Part shown: one piece after another, positions 1 to 9,804 of the stretch
How positions within the stretch are numbered: the first letter of the stretch is position 1
Layout: each line of letters opens with the position of its first letter
NCBI GenBank assembly: GCA_009746045.1
Contig: RPFO01000594.1
Location: 872,449 to 934,936 of the forward strand
Length of the DNA: 62,488 bases
Direction: 5' to 3'
Source: Mesostigma viride
Taxonomy: Eukaryota > Streptophyta > Mesostigmatophyceae > Mesostigmatales > Mesostigmataceae
Made by a program: the position numbers and the translations under genes
The notes under the pieces: generated by a model
What the model saw: the letters and a program-made list of their open reading frames with translations, nothing else
Told to the model about the DNA's origin: nothing
Databases searched by the model: none

Positions 1-311
1 GTGGGAATGTAAACAACACTTGCTCTAGGTGCACTAGGGCACCTGCACCACCCAGAGTTTCAGGCAACACCCAGCGAAGGGGAGCCTGGGCGAATGGGAT
101 GGAATGGATGGTATAAGCTATCTAGGTCCTAGTTACAGGGGTGTGGGCACCGCGGCCCGAATCGCTATGAATGCCATACTTGGTCACACGCGGAGCCCCC
201 ACAGGCTTGGGGGTGGTCTCCTTCATCACTACTTGCCATCTATCCTTGCGCACCATCTGCCTCCATATTACAGACAAACCAGGAGGCTGCCCGGGGGTGA
301 GCCCGTCATGT
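1..311 (-). repeat. LINE-family 3' region
   Basis: Positions 1-90 recur almost unchanged at 31707-31793. Positions about 92-205 recur at about 30302-30418. Both other places also lie next to LINE-type coding sequence read on the minus strand. This piece is therefore best read as the 3' untranslated end of a non-LTR retrotransposon whose coding fragment follows at 312-991. No credible separate gene is seen here. Confidence 0.6.
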
Positions 312-991
312 CTAGTGTAGCAGTGACATGTCCATGCCGAGTCTATCACGAAAAGTCCACGGGTGGCGGCCCTGCCGCGCGCGGCCGGGGGCACGCCAGG
401 TGAGGACATATCGCCCAGGCTGGGCGGGCTTGGTGCCAGCTAGTCTATCTGATGTATCTACCTGATCTGTGCGGGCCAGGTGCCCGGCTAGGCCCAGGCG
501 CCTGTGCCTAATAATGTGGGAAACAGAGGGCAAATCAGCGTACAAATCCTCATTACTAATGTGCAAACCAAAGGGGATGTTAAGGGCCTTGCGCAGCATC
601 TTCGTGACGGCGCCGTCGAGTCGTTGCTCCAGCTCCTGCAGCAGTGTCCACGTCTCGGCGCCGGAGGTCAGGATCGTCAGAATGACGACCTTGAAGAGGT
701 CACGCTTGACGATCCGGGGTAGGGCGGGGTTGCTCCACCAGCGGCGGTGGTCATGGAGGTGCGCCCACGCCATGCCGATCCGTGTCGTCATGTCGTCCTC
801 GCAGTCGGGAAGCCAACTGCCGAGCAGCTTGAAGCGGCCTGAAGGAGGGTAGTTGACCTCGGCATCGTCTAAGAGGCGGAGTGTGGGTGGGGGCCCTGCC
901 ATGCCGAGGGCCAGGGCCTCCGTTTTGGGGCTGATTTCTAGACCAACCGCCCGAGCCTCGAGCGCCAGGCAGTCCAGCCAAAGTTGGGCAG
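312..991 (-). pseudogene. Non-LTR retrotransposon reverse transcriptase, C-terminal fragment
   Basis: The minus-strand frame reads as the thumb and post-RT region of a LINE polymerase. It begins with a segment like GLEISPKTEALALG (about 910-960), then KLLGSWLPDCEDDMTTRIG, then VILTILTSGAETWTLL. A block ending in RRLGLAGHLART follows; this last motif recurs in the LINE piece at 30564-31013. The catalytic YxDD part is missing because the frame is cut at 992, exactly where the PLV inverted repeat begins. The frame is open from about 312 to the junction. This is a dead fragment of a family with several copies in the window. The rest of the RT is not found directly beyond the other PLV end, so a simple clean insertion cannot be shown. 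Confidence 0.75.
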
Positions 992-1807
992 ACTAGTGGA
1001 GAAAGCCTGATCAGAATTGCTCCGACCCCCTGATACGATGACACTAGTGTTGCATGTAATTTTAGTTTCCCACGGGAGTAGCTATAGTGACCTTATAGTG
1101 ACCATGGTGGTAGACTCTTATGCTGGCATCCCAGGGTGACTAAATTTACTAAGTTTACTATGGGTTTTTGGTTTTTTTTCTAGGAAATTTAAGCCACTTG
1201 CCATGAGGTCAAGGTTGTGACATCCAGTCCCACCATGCCATAAGAGGGTGAGGCGTGTGGGATATGGGACTAAGTCATTTCCCGTGGGAAACTATGTTTA
1301 CTACGTTTACTATGGGTTTTGGGTTTTATTCCTAGGAAATTAATTCAGGTGTGCACCACCAAAAACACACCTGAATTTCCCAAAAAAAGAACCCCCAAAA
1401 AACTTAGTAAATATAGTCTCCCACGACAAATGGTTATGAAAACGTAGTTTCCCACGGCAAAATGACCAATAATTCCATCTCCCACGGGAAAGGCCATGGG
1501 GGCCGGCAGCGGGGGTGCAGCGGAGGGGCGCGGACTGCCAAGCAGCGGCGGGACTGCCAGGTGGTGGGGGCCTCAGTTGTGAGGGCTTGCTGTGTTTTCT
1601 CGTGGGAAACTATATTTACTACTAAATTGATATTTTCAGTTGGAAATAAAGTTTTATTCGACGTGTGAGAGAGCATGCACAGGCTTGCATAATTTCCCGC
1701 AAAGAAAACCCAAAACCCGTAGTTAGCTTAGTAAATTTAGTAAGGTGCTGGAGGGTCGAGCAGTGCGTGGGAGTTGGCGGACCCGGCGAGGGCCGCGCGG
1801 CGGGGTG
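992..1807. repeat. PLV left terminal inverted repeat
   Basis: This 816-bp stretch is the reverse complement, with few differences, of 28693-29510. The match runs from ACTAGTGGAGA at the outer edge to GGCGGGGTG at the inner edge. It contains repeated A/T blocks of the type TAGTAAACTTAGTAAATTTAG and several copies of a near-palindrome related to TTTCCCACGGGAAA (about 1070, 1280, 1425, 1453, 1485, 1600). Apparent reading frames inside it occur in mirror image in both copies and are not genes. Confidence 0.9.
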
Positions 1808-1885
1808 AGGTGACGTGTGGGGGTCCATCTGAAAGCGGATGGACCATTGATTGACACGTGAAAAATCGTTTCATTAAAATATTAC

Positions 1886-4426
1886 TTACGAAGGGCAATA
1901 CCGCCATCCAATAAAGCAGTTCGGCCTGGAACCGTCGCTCAACTTGTACTGATTCACCCTGCAGCCCAGAACCGCCTTTGCCTCGTCGCCAAACAATTTC
2001 GCCTTGTAGCTGTCCATGCCAGTCGAAGTAATGTACTCGTCCAAGAGAAGCTTGACAGGCACTGCCTCTCCGCTGCACTTGACGAGCTCGCCGCTTTTCT
2101 TCAGCTCTTCGATAAAGGCGCCCACGCCGTCAGACGAAACCTTCGAGTCCGTCTTCAGGACTCTCATCTCCTCCGACCTACTAGGCGGCCACCTCTCGTC
2201 CTTGCTAGTTGCTGCCAGGTATACTACGCACTCTCTAATCGAAATCGCCATCAATCCTAACGCAAACTCCTTGGCGCGAGTGCCCAGTGTGGTGTCGATG
2301 AGCTTCATGTGCTGACGCTCAGGTTCCGCGTCAATTTCCTCCTGCGTGCAAAACTTGCTCACGAAAGGGTACATGACAGCGCGGTCCCACAATCCCTCGC
2401 AGTGCTCGTCAAATTTCACGTCGTTGTTGGTATCCAAAACTAGCTTGAACGTCGTAGGAAATTGCACGTACTCGTTCGAGTGGAGAGCACGCGCCTTCAG
2501 GACCCCGTTGCCAGTGATATTCTTGAACTTCGACGCCACGATAGGGACGTTGCGCTGGAGCTCGTTCGTCAAACCAACGGGCATGCCGCGCATTCCCAAA
2601 ACTTCTGGCGTCGCCACATCGCTGTCCCGCTCCTGCGAAGTGTAGAAAGCAGCACGAACGTTGTTCACGTTGTCGCCGTACGCTGACCTGATGACGCTCA
2701 TCAGGAAGCCCTTCCCGTTCCGTCCTGAACCCTTCCAGAAGTATCCTTGCTCGTCACGATTGTCCCCCACCATCAGTGAGCCAAGGAAACGCTTGAAGTG
2801 GGCCCGGGTCACAGCGTCTGGGAAAATTTCCTCCAACTTCACTTCCATAGCACAAGTGTCGGCGTCTGGCGTGTAGGGAAGTCCCATCTGCTTGGAAATC
2901 ATGTCGTCGGGCCGTCCAGGTCGCAGGGTCATGGTAGCGAGTTCCAGAACCCCGTTAGTGAAGCACAGGAGCAGCGGATCTTTGTCGAGCCTCTCCACGA
3001 ATTCGGTTGGCTCGGCGTAGATGATTCCCTTGACCTCGTTGCGGATGTTGTTGATGTAAGGGCCGTCACGCAAGTTGTGGGAGATCTTTACAGCGGAGTC
3101 AGCCAGGGCTTCGAAGTACGCCGCCTTCTTGTCGTCGCCCAGATACTCGGCCTTGTCACGCCGTTCAGAAAAATAGCGCGACACCTCCCGGTACTTGGAC
3201 GGGAGCTTGTCCATCTCAGCGACGGCGTTCCGCAGAGGTTCGTCAGTCATCAGCTGGCGCCACCTGTGGTCCCTGAAATTCCACAACGACCCACCGTTGT
3301 ACCGCCAAGTCCCAGCGAATCCCACCACACAGGCCTCGGCTACACCGCGATGAGAATTCTCGAAGTGCGCGAGAATGTATGATGTCGTGGCGTCCTCGGA
3401 TGGAAAAAGCAGAGACTTGAGTTCGTCGCCAAGAGCGACAACTTCGCTCGAGAAGTCGCGGCAGTCCGAGTCGTGGCATTTCTGAACGATGCCGTCACGC
3501 GATACGACGAGGTAAGTGTGGTTGCTCCCGTGCTCGCGGCCAGCTCCGAGGCACAAGAGGCTGAACGTGCGCAGGACGTAGTTGTCACGGTCCTTCGAGT
3601 AGTGGAGGCTCGCAGCATCCAGCGCGTGGTCTTCAAAATTCGGGTAACGCTCGGTCCACCTGGCCACGATGCGCGAAGTGACGTTGGCGATATCGTCACT
3701 GTCCGCCAGGTGCGTGATTTCGTCGCTGCTAGTGGCGAAAACCCTCGTCGAAGGGCGTCCAACGTCACGCTTGCCACCGCTCGACTTTTTCCCTTTTTTT
3801 GCTGGAGGCTCGAGACCGTCGATCAAGTCGTCGACAGGCAGCCACTTTGCATCGTCGTCCACCAATTGAGCGACAAACGTTTCGATGGGCTCGTCGTCGT
3901 CAACGGGAGAGAGAATTGGGCATCCTGGCTCGACGTCCTTCGTGTTATACACACAGTTCAGCAATCGGCCGTCGTTGTAAATGGAATCGTCCCATCCGGG
4001 GAGCTGCAGAAGTTTGGCCTTCATGAGACGCCCCATATCCTTCACCGTCACTTTCCAACCCTTCACGTAGACACGGAACGAGTACTTGAACGTCCTCTTG
4101 CCCTTGGTTTCGACCCAACGCGGACGACGCGTGAGTACTTTGACGTTCTCATGGTTGATGTTACAATTTTCGAAGACGTCGTTGATGATGTCGTCGACGG
4201 TGACTCCCGGCTCTCCTTCCTCGTGATCGAATTTGAGGTCGTAATCGAGATATGGCTTGACAACATCGTCTTCTTTTAGAACCTCGCACCAATGGCCGCC
4301 AGCGCGAATGAGCCTGAGCGCTTCGTTAGCGGATAGCTCTAGGGCGTTATCGTTCCAGTTCTTAGATTTTATCCTCCGCGCGAGCTTGATCATCTTTGCG
4401 GTGATGGGTGGACCGGGAGCCTCCAT
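1886..4426 (-). CDS. D5-type primase-helicase of the PLV
   Basis: This is the replication protein that would prime and unwind the viral genome. The N-terminal part has an archaeo-eukaryotic primase-like acidic motif (YLDYDLKFD, about residue 60) and a conserved-looking FKYSFRVYVKGW stretch. The C-terminal part is a superfamily 3 helicase. It has a P-loop GSGRNGKG near residue 565, a Walker B-like GLTNEL, sensor KLVLDTNN near 665 and a GLWDRAVMYPF stretch. The frame opens further upstream to an ATG at 4576. I prefer the ATG at 4426 (846 aa) because it has a strong CACCACCATGG context and a palindromic site lies just upstream (4481-4496). The gene is intact, points toward the left inverted repeat, and substitutes for the PolB of true Polintons. 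Confidence 0.88.
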   Translation of the reverse strand: MEAPGPPITAKMIKLARRIKSKNWNDNALELSANEALRLIRAGGHWCEVLKEDDVVKPYLDYDLKFDHEEGEPGVTVDDIINDVFENCNINHENVKVLTRRPRWVETKGKRTFKYSFRVYVKGWKVTVKDMGRLMKAKLLQLPGWDDSIYNDGRLLNCVYNTKDVEPGCPILSPVDDDEPIETFVAQLVDDDAKWLPVDDLIDGLEPPAKKGKKSSGGKRDVGRPSTRVFATSSDEITHLADSDDIANVTSRIVARWTERYPNFEDHALDAASLHYSKDRDNYVLRTFSLLCLGAGREHGSNHTYLVVSRDGIVQKCHDSDCRDFSSEVVALGDELKSLLFPSEDATTSYILAHFENSHRGVAEACVVGFAGTWRYNGGSLWNFRDHRWRQLMTDEPLRNAVAEMDKLPSKYREVSRYFSERRDKAEYLGDDKKAAYFEALADSAVKISHNLRDGPYINNIRNEVKGIIYAEPTEFVERLDKDPLLLCFTNGVLELATMTLRPGRPDDMISKQMGLPYTPDADTCAMEVKLEEIFPDAVTRAHFKRFLGSLMVGDNRDEQGYFWKGSGRNGKGFLMSVIRSAYGDNVNNVRAAFYTSQERDSDVATPEVLGMRGMPVGLTNELQRNVPIVASKFKNITGNGVLKARALHSNEYVQFPTTFKLVLDTNNDVKFDEHCEGLWDRAVMYPFVSKFCTQEEIDAEPERQHMKLIDTTLGTRAKEFALGLMAISIRECVVYLAATSKDERWPPSRSEEMRVLKTDSKVSSDGVGAFIEELKKSGELVKCSGEAVPVKLLLDEYITSTGMDSYKAKLFGDEAKAVLGCRVNQYKLSDGSRPNCFIGWRYCPS

Positions 4427-4480
4427 GGTGGTGTGAGCGCGAGAGTGCGGATTGTCGTGGGAGAGTCCGCCTTTATTCCC

Positions 4481-4496
4481 GTGGGAGATCTCCCAC
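4481..4496. promoter_or_regulatory. Perfect 16-bp palindrome upstream of the primase
   Basis: GTGGGAGATCTCCCAC is its own reverse complement and lies 55-70 bp upstream of the preferred primase start. Its half-site TCCCAC is the same core repeated through both inverted repeats (TCCCACGGGAAA type) and again at 6719-6732. Position and symmetry suggest a site for a dimeric regulator or replication protein. This is inference. Confidence 0.45.
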
Positions 4497-4611
4497 GAGG
4501 AATCGAATCGTGTCGGCTTGTCGGTTACGTCGTGTCGGTCGACCGTGTCGTCATGCAGGTTGAAGTTCGAGACCATTCTGGAAGGTTGTATACCGTATGT
4601 TTAGAAAAAAA

Positions 4612-5032
4612 AATCGGGGTTCTTTGAACGGAGTTTCTTCTATACGTGAATGCGGGAACAAGAGGCCGCTGGATGAGCGGCTTATAGGTCGTAGTGTTTA
4701 CTCGTAGCTGTTTGGCTAGAGCTTTTGTGATTAGTAGATGCAATATAGTGCATGGTTGAAAAATGAATTAAATAAAATGTGCGTTCCGCGCTTGGGTTGA
4801 TTATACCCGGGCGGAACGGGGCGTGAGGTGCAGTGCCCCTGAAAAGAACAACCTACGCATTATTTAATACTAGCCGTGCAGATTCGGGATATTCTACCCC
4901 CGGTCTGTACGGTTAGCGTCTTACTAGCATCCACTAAACATAAGGGTTTAATGACGTCAGTTAGCTAGGGATAAGGGAGGTTTTGCGACTAAAAGCCGCT
5001 CTGGCTGGTTTTGTCGGCCTCTTTCTTTGCTC
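4612..5032. repeat. Direct repeat A, copy 1: hairpin-rich, possible structured RNA
   Basis: This 421-bp block recurs at 5994-6414, apparently unchanged. It has no convincing ORF. On the plus strand it can fold into a series of stems: GCCGC/GCGGC around 4664-4681, CGTTCCGC/GCGGAACG at 4782-4818, GGGGC/GCCCC near 4817-4841, and a 12-bp stem with one or two wobble pairs at 4871-4882/4904-4915. The density of stems in both copies suggests a structured RNA or a replication/packaging signal rather than neutral spacer. I do not recognise a known RNA family. Confidence 0.5.
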
Positions 5033-5867
5033 GTTGTCGTTGCGGCGGCAGCCGCAGCTATGGGTGCTGCGGAGCAAAATCCCAAAAGCACTGGTTGCAC
5101 TGGCCACTTGGCCAGTGGTGAGACTTCCAGTTGTTAACCGGCCAGGCGTAGTTCCTCGCCCGGTTAACTAAAAGAAAAGAAAATGATTACCTCCGGTCCG
5201 CACCTTTTCCCCAGCTTGGGGTCTTTGGTGGGCCGGATGCCGTGACAGGTGCTCAACTGTCGCTTGGTCGGCCCAGTGCGCGAGCTGGTGCTCCGTACCT
5301 GGGGATGCTTGCACCCCGGGTTGGAGCCGGATGGCTGGCACTGGCGACCCGTGTCTCGGTCCGCGGCCTGCGGCTTTTTCTTCGGAAATTGCTGCTGGCC
5401 AGCAAACTTTGCAATTGCCTTCCGCCGAGGGGGGGTGGTTGGGGCTGGGGACGGCGATGGGAAAAGCGCCTAAGCTAGAAATTTTTTCCCCACGCATAGA
5501 AACCTCGGGGGGAATGCGGTCTTGGCTGAACGGACTCTCGTTCAGCCAGGTGCCTGGGGCTGTGGCCTCGGGCATCCGGGCTGGCGGGGCCTGGGCTAGG
5601 TCCACGTTTTTTCTCGAAGCACCCCGGGTCTATGGGGAGACGGCCATAGCGGTACCGACTCGGGGCCCCGAGAGGGGTCATGATAGGCTGGCCGTGCGCA
5701 ATCGCAGTGCAAATGCGCTGGGCCTTTTTGGGCCTGGCCACGCATCCACAGCCGCCGGGCACACGCCTCCCGATGTGGGGGGGCTCCCGTTTTGCGGCAG
5801 GGCGGTCACTTGTGACAACGAGCAAGGTGGAGTGCGGCTTCAAGGGAAAGCCAGGGCGGGGGTGATT
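5033..5867. other. GC-rich stretch between the A and B repeats, no gene recognised
   Basis: The stretch separates the first A block from the first B block. It is much more GC-rich than the A blocks. It includes further inverted repeats, for example GTTAACCGG/CCGGTTAAC at about 5134-5169. Several overlapping reading frames of 60-180 codons are open on both strands, as expected of GC-rich noncoding DNA, and none shows a recognisable motif. In the second unit the corresponding spacer is only 33 bp (6415-6447). So either this is an insertion or the second unit has lost it. Confidence 0.4.
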
Positions 5868-5995
5868 GGGCAACGTACTTCATGAAGGGCCTTGAACGGC
5901 GTGCCTCCGGGCATGTCAATTAGTGTCACATGTATGCTTCCACTTATTGTTTTAATGAAGATGCTGGTTTTTGTGGGAGCTACGTGGGACATGAA
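5868..5995 (-). repeat. Direct repeat B, copy 1 (ubiquitin-like coding block)
   Basis: This 128-bp block is repeated at 6448-6575. On the minus strand it encodes MSHVAPTKTS followed by IFIKTISG and an acidic/turn segment, and then runs into GC-rich sequence. It is the truncated partner of the ORF at 6339-6572. It lies directly against the second A block, so the layout is A, long spacer, B, A, short spacer, B. Confidence 0.6.
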
Positions 5996-6414
5996 TCGGG
6001 GTTCTTTGAACGGAGTTTCTTCTATACGTGAATGCGGGAACAAGAGGCCGCTGGATGAGCGGCTTATAGGTCGTAGTGTTTACTCGTAGCTGTTTGGCTA
6101 GAGCTTTTGTGATTAGTAGATGCAATATAGTGCATGGTTGAAAAATGAATTAAATAAAATGTGCGTTCCGCGCTTGGGTTGATTATACCCGGGCGGAACG
6201 GGGCGTGAGGTGCAGTGCCCCTGAAAAGAACAACCTACGCATTATTTAATACTAGCCGTGCAGATTCGGGATATTCTACCCCCGGTCTGTACGGTTAGCG
6301 TCTTACTAGCATCCACTAAACATAAGGGTTTAATGACGTCAGTTAGCTAGGGATAAGGGAGGTTTTGCGACTAAAAGCCGCTCTGGCTGGTTTTGTCGGC
6401 CTCTTTCTTTGCTC
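5994..6414. repeat. Direct repeat A, copy 2
   Basis: Second copy of the hairpin-rich 421-bp block at 4612-5032, offset by 1382 bp. I saw no differences by eye. All the stem pairs listed for copy 1 are present. Near identity implies a recent duplication or ongoing conversion. Confidence 0.8.
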
Positions 6415-6572
6415 CCCACCCACCCACCCGTGTCTTGGTTGCCTCTAGGGCAACGTACTTCATGAAGGGCCTTGAACGGCGTGCCTCCGGGCATGTCAAT
6501 TAGTGTCACATGTATGCTTCCACTTATTGTTTTAATGAAGATGCTGGTTTTTGTGGGAGCTACGTGGGACAT
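6339..6572 (-). CDS. Short ORF with a ubiquitin-like N-terminus
   Basis: From the ATG at 6572 the frame gives 77 codons. Residues about 11-18 (IFIKTISG) closely resemble the first beta-hairpin of ubiquitin (IFVKTLTG). The next segment (VTLIDMPGGTPFKALHEV) matches the spacing of the second strand and the start of the helix. After about residue 42 the similarity stops and the frame enters the short spacer and repeat A, so the fold would be incomplete. The block is present twice (see 5868-5995). It could be the remains of a viral ubiquitin-like gene damaged by the local duplication, or a chance resemblance. The function is unknown. Confidence 0.35.
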   Translation of the reverse strand: MSHVAPTKTSIFIKTISGSIHVTLIDMPGGTPFKALHEVRCPRGNQDTGGWVGSKERGRQNQPERLLVAKPPLSLAN

Positions 6573-6575
6573 GAA
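6448..6575 (-). repeat. Direct repeat B, copy 2
   Basis: Matches 5868-5995 from GGGCAACG to ACATGAA. It contains the start and ubiquitin-like part of the short ORF at 6339-6572. Confidence 0.75.
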
Positions 6576-6736
6576 GTTTAGATTAAAAAATTTCAGTTCG
6601 TTTAAAAACCACACAAACCCTCGAACCTCGACCCTCAAGAAAAATGGTCCCATGGAACTTTTTTATTTCCTGTATAATGCATGCAGTTTAGAATATCCTT
6701 TTTCGACGTTCATGAAATTTCCCACGGGAAAACTGT

Positions 6737-7534
6737 CTACTTTTTCCTCGGCCTCAGCTGACGTCCTCCAGTCTCGCCGCCTGTGGGAGAGGGGTCCCCC
6801 GCCTGCCGCTCGTAAACGGCTCCTGTAAGTACGTCATGTCCCATCAAGTCACCAGCCCATTTTCGCTTTTTCCACGAAGCGCCCTTCAGGAAACGGGTGA
6901 TGTACGCCTGCCTCGTTGCATCAATGCCGTGGTAGATGCGGTTGTACTTCGCAGAATAATACTCGTGCTTCATGTATTCGCCTGGATTTTTTGGGTCCTC
7001 GAACACGTACTTCTGATGAGCTCGAGCCTGCAACGCGTTAATCAGCTTTTTGTACCCGTCTGGAATTTGGTAGTCGTACGTGCCGTACGTCTCTGCCGTC
7101 TTAAAACGTTGAATTATCATGCGGCGCTCGCTCGGAATGTATCCGTTCTCGTGTGGCTCGAGCTCGCTGATAGAACTGACGATGCGCATTTTGTCGTGGT
7201 CGTACCTGGTTGGTGGCAGTTTCTCGCCGGACAGGTAAATAAGACCCATCAAAGCGGCGTCAGACGTAGGGTCCTTTTTGTACTCGGCGGCGGCGATCCG
7301 CTGGAGCTGCTCGTACGTGTACCTCAGTGGCTTGGACTCGGCCCTGTCGAATTTCCTGTCGAGGTCGCCGACCTTCAGCTCATTGACTCGAGCAGCGTAC
7401 GCGTCCGTCACGTCGTGTGGGAGCCTCTTCTCAGGTGGCATCATTCGATTGACCCCGTTTATCACTCCGAGCAAGTTCTTCTCGTTCTCCCTCCATGCAT
7501 CCTCTTTCGAGTGTGCGAGCTTGCGTTTGGTGTC
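6737..7534 (-). pseudogene. Tyrosine recombinase, catalytic part (3' piece of a split gene)
   Basis: The frame reads back from 7534, where an in-frame TGA precedes it, through KRKLAHSKEDAWRENEKNLL and then the piece beginning LLGVINGVNR. The catalytic domain shows a box I-like arginine (LPPTRYDHDK), a second arginine region (GIDATRQAYITRF) and the terminal GH...Y pattern (LMGHDVLTGAVYER). The tail is basic. This is the integrase expected of a PLV. It has no natural start: the missing N-terminal core-binding domain is found in the same orientation at 9293-9804, across a 1.75 kb insert. The two pieces together would make a recombinase of ordinary length. Either the gene is dead, or a spliceable insert would have to be invoked, for which I see no evidence. 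Confidence 0.75.
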
Positions 7535-7545
7535 TCAGTGTCCAG

Positions 7546-9294
7546 AGGCCTCAATTGAGGCCTTTTGGCTCAATTGAGGCCTTTTTTACCAAGATCTCAC
7601 AAAGTACGGTATTTTGGCGGGAAGGACCGGTCCTATGGGTCGTCCGGCCCCAGTGGCGCGAATCTGGTACATGTGCTGAGCGTCCTGACCCGTTGGGGTC
7701 GACAGGGGTCGACGGTTACTGAAAAATACGTGAGGTGGAAAAGTACCTATTTTGGCCACTTTCGTGCAACGGGACGAGGAATTTTCACGAATCCACGACC
7801 ATGGCGGCCTCGAGTAAAATGGACCGTATGGCCACGTTCGTGCATCATTTCGAGCAGTATGGAGCGCGTTGGGCAGATAAATTATCCTTGAAGCTAGCCC
7901 GACCGCTAAATGTGTCAAAAGCCGATTTATAAATTCGTGGGGTCGTTATTTGTGTGCTGAATGCCAGGTTAGTGAAGTTCAGATGGGGCGTAGATGGCGT
8001 TGATAGTGCGCCTGCCAGCAGGACGATGCTTCGATATGGTGGGAAGGAGACTAGCGGAACGGCGGGGGGGGATGTTGGGGCAGCCGTGACTAAAGGGGCG
8101 CTGGTTATATTCGAGCCTTTTGTCGTGAATCCATAGGTAGAGGAAGGGGTGTTTTTAGCTAGGAAAAACTGGGTTGCGGACAATAAACGCGCGCGCGCCC
8201 CCAGATATGGGAGCGCAAGTATGCGAACAGCGCTGGTGAGGCCGCTGCAGCCGCTTTCATACGTCAATGGACGACGCATGGAGCGTCTGTCCGGCCAGAT
8301 TAGCGGGCTGCATCGCTTCCGGACAACTTGAAAACGCCGAGCTTGAACAGCTTTTCTGATGCAGCCACGTTCAGCGCCAACGCATATGCGTGCTTAGTGA
8401 TCCCGGGTGTGAGGGGTGTGAAAGGTAAGTGCGTCCTGGTGGTAGAAAGGGAATGGCATCGATTTGGTTGTGATATCGCCAGTTTTTAGCTGCCTATCGG
8501 CGCCTAATGCCGAGGTGACGTAAGGCAGGCTATCTTACTTCGTGCAGTGCTCTGCGGCTGGCCCCCACTGTGTAGACGTGTTTGCTTTCCATAAGAAGCA
8601 TGGCAGGTCCTGCCATGCTGGCCATGTCTCAGGCAACCCTTGCAAAGCTTAAAATCAAGCTAGAGGTCTAGAAGACAGTGCAAATGGTGTCCAGTTATGC
8701 TTGTATATCTTGCCATGTGCTGTTCATCTGCTGCCGCGGCAGCAAACCCCTGTCAGAATATACCGTAACAACGTAGATATTGGGGCTATGTGAGTGAAGC
8801 TAAGCGCTTGGAAGGTCACACCTATCACTATAATGCATGATCCTTGTGCGTGTTTGTAATAGAGGCTTTGGATTCCTCATGGTTACGTGCAATACCCATG
8901 GCAGGCTGTTGCTGCCTGCAGTGCTGCGCGACAGCCCCGGCCGTGCAGTTGTGTATGAGGCGTCCCTTGGGGGAGCATGCCATGTCATGGCATGCTTACC
9001 GTGTTGTGGGGAAACCTCGAAAGGTCCAAAAGACACCTAAGAGGCAGAGGGAACTGAGTACTACCGCCTTTTTTCTGCTTGCATCTATGGTCATGCTGTG
9101 TTTATGGTGCCACCGCAGCGACACCCTGTTTTGTCAAATCATAATTAAATAGGTATTGGGGCTATATGACTGATGTTAAGTGCTGGCAACCCCAAAACAA
9201 TCATAATAATGCATGGCCTATGCTCATATTTGGAAAAAAGTTGTTTGGCTGCATGCAACACCCAATATAAAAAAGGCCTCAATTGAGGCCTTTT
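7546..9294. mobile_element. Insert with palindromic ends splitting the recombinase
   Basis: The left edge carries GGCCTCAATTGAGGCC (7547-7562) followed by a degenerate second copy (7567-7581). The right edge carries the same 16-bp palindrome (9275-9290) flanked by A and T runs. The stretch separates the two halves of the tyrosine recombinase and has no convincing gene. Inside, two diverged copies of a block starting TATTGGGGCTAT lie near 8778 and 9154. It looks like a non-autonomous element. I could not establish a target duplication. CAGTGTCCAG just outside the left palindrome and CCTGGACATTG just outside the right are inverted relative to each other, so an inversion is not excluded. Confidence 0.55.
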
Positions 9295-9804
9295 CCTGGA
9301 CATTGGGACATTGGGTTCCGAGGTTTCGTGGACGACGCGCAGGACACGGGCAGTGTCGGCGAGGCAGTCGACTGATTCGTCCTGCGAGCACCCCATTTTG
9401 TCAAGGAGAGCTCGCAGCCTGCCGATGTACCCCTTCGCGGTTTTGCGCGTCGCCCCGCGCTCTCTCGAGGGCCTGCCAGGCTCGTGATGCTCTGGCCGGG
9501 CATCCGCTGCGGCGACGGCCTCATCGAAGGTCCAGTATCGCCCTCCTCCAGCTCGCGAAGGCGTTTCTTCATGGTGCGGTGGCTCCGGCGAGGGTGGAGA
9601 GGTCGCCTGCAAACCGATTTTTTCCGCGCACTCAGGGTTATTTGCGATCCATCGGTCACTGGGATTCCAGACGCCCTTCTTGACCTTGCTTTTCGCCGAG
9701 ATGCAGTTCGTCTGGTCGCGGGCGATTGCTCGCCTCTTCGCCTGGGCCCGTCGCCACTGCTCGCGACGCTCCTCTACGGTCACCGTCATCTGATGACTGA
9801 ACAT
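9293..9804 (-). pseudogene. Tyrosine recombinase, N-terminal part (5' piece of a split gene)
   Basis: The ATG at 9804 follows a TATA box by about 25 bp. The first part is basic (EERREQWRRAQAKRR). A low-complexity linker follows, and then a segment KTAKGYIGRLRALLDKMG that looks like the helical core-binding domain of tyrosine recombinases. The frame enters the palindromic insert after NVPMSRKRP and then loses meaning. The catalytic half is at 6737-7534. The assignment rests on that pairing, the shared orientation and the core-binding-like helices. Confidence 0.6.

Noticed and set aside
1434-1828. Open frames in the left inverted repeat and their mirror at 28824-29162
   Set aside because: The frames exist because the repeat is duplicated. 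They encode low-complexity sequence and are not conserved in length between the two copies.
5168-5885. Overlapping ORFs of 70-180 codons on both strands between the A and B repeats
   Set aside because: GC-rich noncoding DNA gives long open frames by chance. None shows a motif, and they overlap one another in most frames.
7547-7585. GGCCTCAATTGAGGCC followed by T runs as a bacterial-type terminator
   Set aside because: The context is eukaryotic. The palindrome occurs at both ends of an insert and not at the 3' ends of genes.
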